Below are positions 6,948-9,222 of a DNA stretch of 9,222 nucleotides, piece by piece; position 1 is the stretch's first letter; every line of letters begins with the position of its first letter. The position numbers and the translations under genes were made by a program. The notes under the pieces are model-generated. The model searched no databases and was not told where the DNA came from. It saw only the letters and a list, made by a program, of their open reading frames with translations. This DNA is from Oscillospiraceae bacterium (GTDB taxonomy: Bacteria > Bacillota > Clostridia > Oscillospirales > Ruminococcaceae). The DNA lies in the NCBI GenBank assembly GCA_019420135.1, contig JAHZHS010000014.1, positions 12,780-22,001 on the forward strand, written 5' to 3'.

Positions 6948-6987
6948 AAAGGCCCGGACGGCCGGAGAAAGCCGTCCGGGCCTTTTT
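6948..6987 (+). terminator. Rho-independent terminator of the LacI-family gene
   Basis: A 12-bp perfect stem, GGCCCGGACGGC (6951-6962) with GCCGTCCGGGCC (6971-6982), encloses an eight-base loop. It is preceded by AAA and followed by TTTTT (6983-6987), beginning 22 bases past the stop codon. Confidence 0.93.
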
Positions 6988-7123
6988 GTGTGCGGAGGAA
7001 AAACAGCGGAGCTTCGTTGGGTTCCGGCCGTCCGGCGGGGAGACAAAAAGCGGGGGATTTCCCGTGGATTTGCCCAAACCTGCCGCTGCGATTTGTGAGT
7101 TGCTCCAAAAATGAGAAAAGCTG

Positions 7124-7152
7124 TTGACGGATGGAATGCCACCCGGTATAAT
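7124..7152 (+). promoter_or_regulatory. Distal sigma-A promoter P1 of the ABC operon
   Basis: TTGACG (7124-7129, five of six) and a perfect TATAAT (7147-7152) are separated by 17 bases. Start would be near 7159, giving a leader of about 295 bases before the binding-protein gene. Confidence 0.88.
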
Positions 7153-7166
7153 TGAGACAACGAGAT

Positions 7167-7182
7167 CGAAACTCGTGTGTAC
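7167..7182 (+). promoter_or_regulatory. Operator O3, downstream of P1
   Basis: CGAAACTCGTGTGTAC matches the shared motif best in its right half (CGTGTGTAC is identical to O2). It begins 14 bases after the -10 box, nearly the same offset as O2 from its promoter (15). It is enclosed by perfect inverted arms CGAGAT (7161-7166) and ATCTCG (7183-7188). Confidence 0.65.
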
Positions 7183-7274
7183 ATCTCGATAATTTTGCCC
7201 GTTGGTTTGCATGGCAGGCGCGGGAGCCCCAATGGCGCGGCCGGGATGTCACGCGGGTATTTCTTATCTCGGCA

Positions 7275-7290
7275 ATACACACGAATGTAT
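7275..7290 (+). promoter_or_regulatory. Operator O4, between the two ABC promoters
   Basis: ATACACACGAATGTAT has perfect ATACA/TGTAT arms and the central CpG of the shared motif. No convincing promoter is tied to it. Its centre is 108 bases from O3 and 96 from O5, so it could be an auxiliary site. Confidence 0.6.
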
Positions 7291-7360
7291 ATCCCCGAAA
7301 CCACCGCCTGATTGATCAGAAAGATCCGCTGCGGGCTCCGCAGAAAACGGCGGCTATTTT

Positions 7361-7389
7361 TTGACAAGGGATACACACGTGTAAACACT
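7361..7389 (+). promoter_or_regulatory. Proximal promoter P2 of the ABC operon
   Basis: A perfect TTGACA (7361-7366) is followed after 17 bases by AACACT (7384-7389), a weak -10 very like the TACACT of the nagA promoter. The match at -10 is only three of six, so activity is less certain than for P1. Confidence 0.5.
7371..7386 (+). promoter_or_regulatory. Operator O5, in the spacer of P2
   Basis: ATACACACGTGTAAAC contains the perfect core ACACGTGT with central CpG; read on the other strand it is GTTTACACGTGTGTAT, close to O2. It occupies the space between the -35 and -10 boxes of P2, so binding would exclude RNA polymerase. Confidence 0.7.
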
Positions 7390-7453
7390 CTCTGGATTGC
7401 CTCCCTGACGAAAGGGAGATCGGATAGCCAATCATGACAAAGGAGGACAACAC

Positions 7454-8788
7454 ATGAAGAAGCAGATGAAACTCACCGCGGCTGCTATGGCGGCTGTCAT
7501 GGCCTTCAGTCTCACCGCCTGCGGCGGCGGAACCGACTCCGGTTCGTCGTCCCAGGCAGCCACCGGCACCGGTGAGACCAGCACCGGCGCCTCGGAGGAA
7601 GCCTATACCGAGGAAGTCACCCTCAAGGTTGCCAACTATGCCATCCTGGAAAGCGGCTACACCGAGTTCTGGGAGGGAGTCAAGGCCGGTTTTGAGGAAA
7701 AGTACCCCAACGTCACCATTGAATGGGTCACCGCGCCTTACGGCGAGATCACCAACCAGGTCATCAACATGGCCGGCGGCGGCGACATGGTGGACGTCAT
7801 TTTCAGCGAGCTGATCTGGATCCCCACCTTTGTGGAGGCCGGCCTGGCTGCTCCGGCAGAGGATATGCTGGATGCCGACTTCCTGGCCGATTTCTACCCC
7901 AATGTCCTTGAGGCCCATCAGGTGGACGGCAAGACCTACGGCGTGCCGCTGTATGCATCTTCCTGCGTGCTGTATTATAATAAAGATATCTTTGAGGCGG
8001 CAGGCCTGGATCCCAACACCCCGCCGACCACCTACGACGAGATGCTGCAGATGGCCGAGCAGATCGACGGCATGACCACCGCCGACGGCAACAAGATCTA
8101 TCCCTTCGGCGTTCCCACCGCATCGGTGGCGGTTGTGGGCTCCTTCCTGAACAGCGTGGTGTACAACTACGGCGGCTCGGTTCTGGCAGAGGACGGAACC
8201 CTGGCCATTGACGACGGCTTCAAGCAGGCGTTCGAGATGATCAAGCTGCTGGATGACAAGGGCTACAATCCCCAGAACTGCAAGCCCAAGGATCTGCGCA
8301 ACCTGTTCGCTCTGGGCCAGCTGGCCATGTACTACGACCAGAGCTGGGGCTTCAACGGCGTCAGCAGCATCAATCCCGACGCAGTCAACTTTACCGCCAG
8401 CGCAATGCCCCTCAAGGGCGGCGACGGCGACGGTGCCGGTACCCTGCAGTCCCACTGCTTCGTCATGGTGGACAACGGCGGCGCCCGCGCCTGGGCAGCC
8501 AAGGAGTTTGTGCAGTACGTCATCACTCCCGAAGTGCTCAACGACTACATGAACAACATCACTCCGGCTTACCCCGTCAAGAACGATATGGCCGACTGCA
8601 TGCCCGCCATGCTGGCACCCTCTGCGGATGCCACCACCCAGGCGATCCCCGTGCCGCTGGTTCCCGCGCTGAACGACTTCAACCTGGAACTGTGCACCCT
8701 GGCACAGGCCGTGACGGTCAGCGACAAGGACGTGGATACCGCCATTGCCGACTTTGAGACGGCAGCCAACGCCATTCTTGCCGGATGA
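7454..8788 (+). CDS. ABC sugar importer, extracellular solute-binding lipoprotein (family 1)
   Basis: 444 residues. The N-terminus has the charged stretch MKKQMK, a hydrophobic core and the lipobox LTAC with Cys23, so the mature protein should be lipid-anchored outside the membrane. A Gly/Ser/Thr/Glu-rich linker (about 24-53) precedes the binding domain. That domain shows the features of family 1 carbohydrate-binding proteins (MalE/UgpB group): YPNVTIEWVTAPY early, GGGDMVDVIFSE, VPLYASSCVLYYNKDIFEAAGLDPNTPPT in the middle, and the MYYDQSWGF segment in the second half. Such proteins capture mono- or oligosaccharides and deliver them to two MalF/MalG-type permeases. AGGAGG at 7441-7446, seven bases before the ATG, is an excellent ribosome site. 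It is the first gene of the importer operon, with three operators upstream. The ligand cannot be read from sequence. Confidence 0.93.
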   Translation: MKKQMKLTAAAMAAVMAFSLTACGGGTDSGSSSQAATGTGETSTGASEEAYTEEVTLKVANYAILESGYTEFWEGVKAGFEEKYPNVTIEWVTAPYGEITNQVINMAGGGDMVDVIFSELIWIPTFVEAGLAAPAEDMLDADFLADFYPNVLEAHQVDGKTYGVPLYASSCVLYYNKDIFEAAGLDPNTPPTTYDEMLQMAEQIDGMTTADGNKIYPFGVPTASVAVVGSFLNSVVYNYGGSVLAEDGTLAIDDGFKQAFEMIKLLDDKGYNPQNCKPKDLRNLFALGQLAMYYDQSWGFNGVSSINPDAVNFTASAMPLKGGDGDGAGTLQSHCFVMVDNGGARAWAAKEFVQYVITPEVLNDYMNNITPAYPVKNDMADCMPAMLAPSADATTQAIPVPLVPALNDFNLELCTLAQAVTVSDKDVDTAIADFETAANAILAG

Positions 8789-8822
8789 CGGTCTCGCCGG
8801 TTTCAGACAGCTGAAGCAATCG

Positions 8823-8866
8823 GGGGACAGGAGAACAGCCACCGCAGATTCTCCTGTCCCCATTTT
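8823..8866 (+). terminator. Terminator-like hairpin between binding protein and permease
   Basis: A 13-bp perfect stem, GGGGACAGGAGAA (8823-8835) with TTCTCCTGTCCCC (8849-8861), with a 13-base loop, is followed by ATTTTC. The short T-run suggests partial termination or a 3' stabilising structure, which would leave more transcript for the binding protein than for the permeases, a usual arrangement in importer operons. Confidence 0.7.
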
Positions 8867-8895
8867 CATGAACATCAAGGGAAAGGGATGATCCG

Positions 8896-9222
8896 ATGCC
8901 TAGGGCCATGACATCACCGCGCCGCATCAAGTCGGTTACGGGAGATAAAATTTTCTCTCTGGGATTGCTGGCGCCCGCGATAGTACTTACCTTCGTATTT
9001 ATCCTCGTGCCGGTAATTGATTCCGTCATCAAGAGCTTTACCGAATACAAGATCAGAAATGTCATCAGCGGCGAGGCCGGAACCTGGAACAACTTTGAAA
9101 ACTACATCAAGCTGTTCCAGAACGACAAGCTCATGCCCGCCATCATCACCACCTTCGTCTTTGTGTTTGCCGTGGTGATCGCCCAGTTCTTCATCGGCTT
9201 TGTGCTGGCCGTCATTCTGGAC
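8896..9222 (+). CDS. ABC sugar importer permease (MalF/UgpA type), 5' part only
   Basis: The frame from ATG 8896 is open to the right edge, giving 109 residues. After a basic N-terminus (PRAMTSPRRIKS) comes a first membrane segment, about residues 20-43 (FSLGLLAPAIVLTFVFILVP), typical of MalF/UgpA-type permeases. It is followed by an external loop with WNNFENYIKLF, a common motif of this family, and a second membrane segment beginning about residue 86 (ITTFVFVFAVVIAQFFIGFV). The EAA loop that contacts the ATPase lies beyond the window. AAAGGG at 8882-8887 supports the start at 8896; in-frame ATG 8908 is a less likely alternative. The gene follows the binding-protein gene by 107 bases with a hairpin between, so it should be the second gene of the same operon. 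The second permease is expected next. Confidence 0.9.
   Translation, partial: MPRAMTSPRRIKSVTGDKIFSLGLLAPAIVLTFVFILVPVIDSVIKSFTEYKIRNVISGEAGTWNNFENYIKLFQNDKLMPAIITTFVFVFAVVIAQFFIGFVLAVILD

Larger units (their letters stand above)
6988..7453 (+). other. Long regulatory region upstream of the ABC operon
   Basis: No believable gene lies in these 466 bases. Positions 6988-7120 show nothing I can assign. From 7124 on there are two promoters, three copies of the 16-bp operator and two short hairpins: CTGCGG/CCGCAG at 7329-7343, followed 13 bases later by a run of six T, and CTCCCT/AGGGAG at 7401-7418, about 22 bases before the ribosome site. The small open frame at 7152-7364 has no ribosome site and is interrupted by these elements. 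Confidence 0.7.

Noticed and set aside
7329..7362. Possible terminator or riboswitch expression platform (hairpin then six T) in the ABC leader
   Set aside because: The stem is only six pairs and the T-run begins 13 bases after it, overlapping the -35 of P2; no aptamer-like conserved structure was recognised upstream.
7152..7364. Small open frame (70 codons) in the ABC operon leader
   Set aside because: No ribosome site, it starts within the P1 start region and covers O3 and O4; no recognisable protein features.
7316..8878. Minus-strand open frame of 520 codons opposite the binding-protein gene
   Set aside because: It is antisense to a well-supported lipoprotein gene; composition is that of a reverse-strand shadow, and it has no family motif.
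1..9222. tRNA, rRNA, CRISPR array, insertion sequence or phage elements
   Set aside because: No cloverleaf, repeat-spacer pattern, transposase or integrase motif, or terminal inverted repeat pair was seen on either strand.

Overview
The window reads as chromosomal DNA of a GC-rich, Gram-positive anaerobe of the Clostridia, most likely a gut Oscillospiraceae (Faecalibacterium/Gemmiger/Subdoligranulum type). This is an inference from four things: strong AGGAGG-type ribosome sites, consensus sigma-A promoters, a lipoprotein-anchored ABC sugar-binding protein, and a PFK of the clade common in Firmicutes, all in a GC-rich background. No rRNA, tRNA, CRISPR array or mobile element is visible.

Layout. 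Positions 1-267 hold the 3' end of a NifU/IscU-like Fe-S scaffold gene. Positions 386-1453 (minus) hold a compact metallo-beta-lactamase/beta-CASP-type hydrolase with its own terminator. The rest, from about 1700 to the right edge, looks like one carbohydrate-utilisation locus. It has nagA (1818-2960, plus), then on the minus strand a two-gene operon of an L-fucose/L-arabinose-isomerase-superfamily protein (4260-5639) and a 6-phosphofructokinase homologue (3063-4244). Next come a LacI-family repressor (5933-6925, plus) and an ABC sugar importer operon that begins with a lipoprotein binding protein (7454-8788) and a permease running off the window (from 8896).

Regulation is the most striking part. 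A 16-bp near-palindrome, consensus RTAMACACGTGTGTAY, occurs five times. It overlaps the -10 box of nagA, lies just downstream of a consensus promoter of the isomerase-PFK operon, and occurs three times in front of the ABC operon. In that operon two sites are tied to recognisable promoters. Four of the five sites have the central CpG expected for LacI-family operators, and a LacI-family gene sits in the middle of the set. The simplest model is a local regulon in which this repressor controls uptake, isomerisation, phosphorylation and N-acetylhexosamine-6-phosphate deacetylation together.

The substrate is not evident. The enzymes seen do not make a complete textbook route: no sugar kinase, NagB, aldolase, transaldolase or glycosidase lies in the window. 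The missing steps may be encoded downstream of the ABC permease. The combination of a COG2407-type isomerase, an atypical PFK, NagA and a binding-protein ABC importer under one operator is the feature most worth pursuing.
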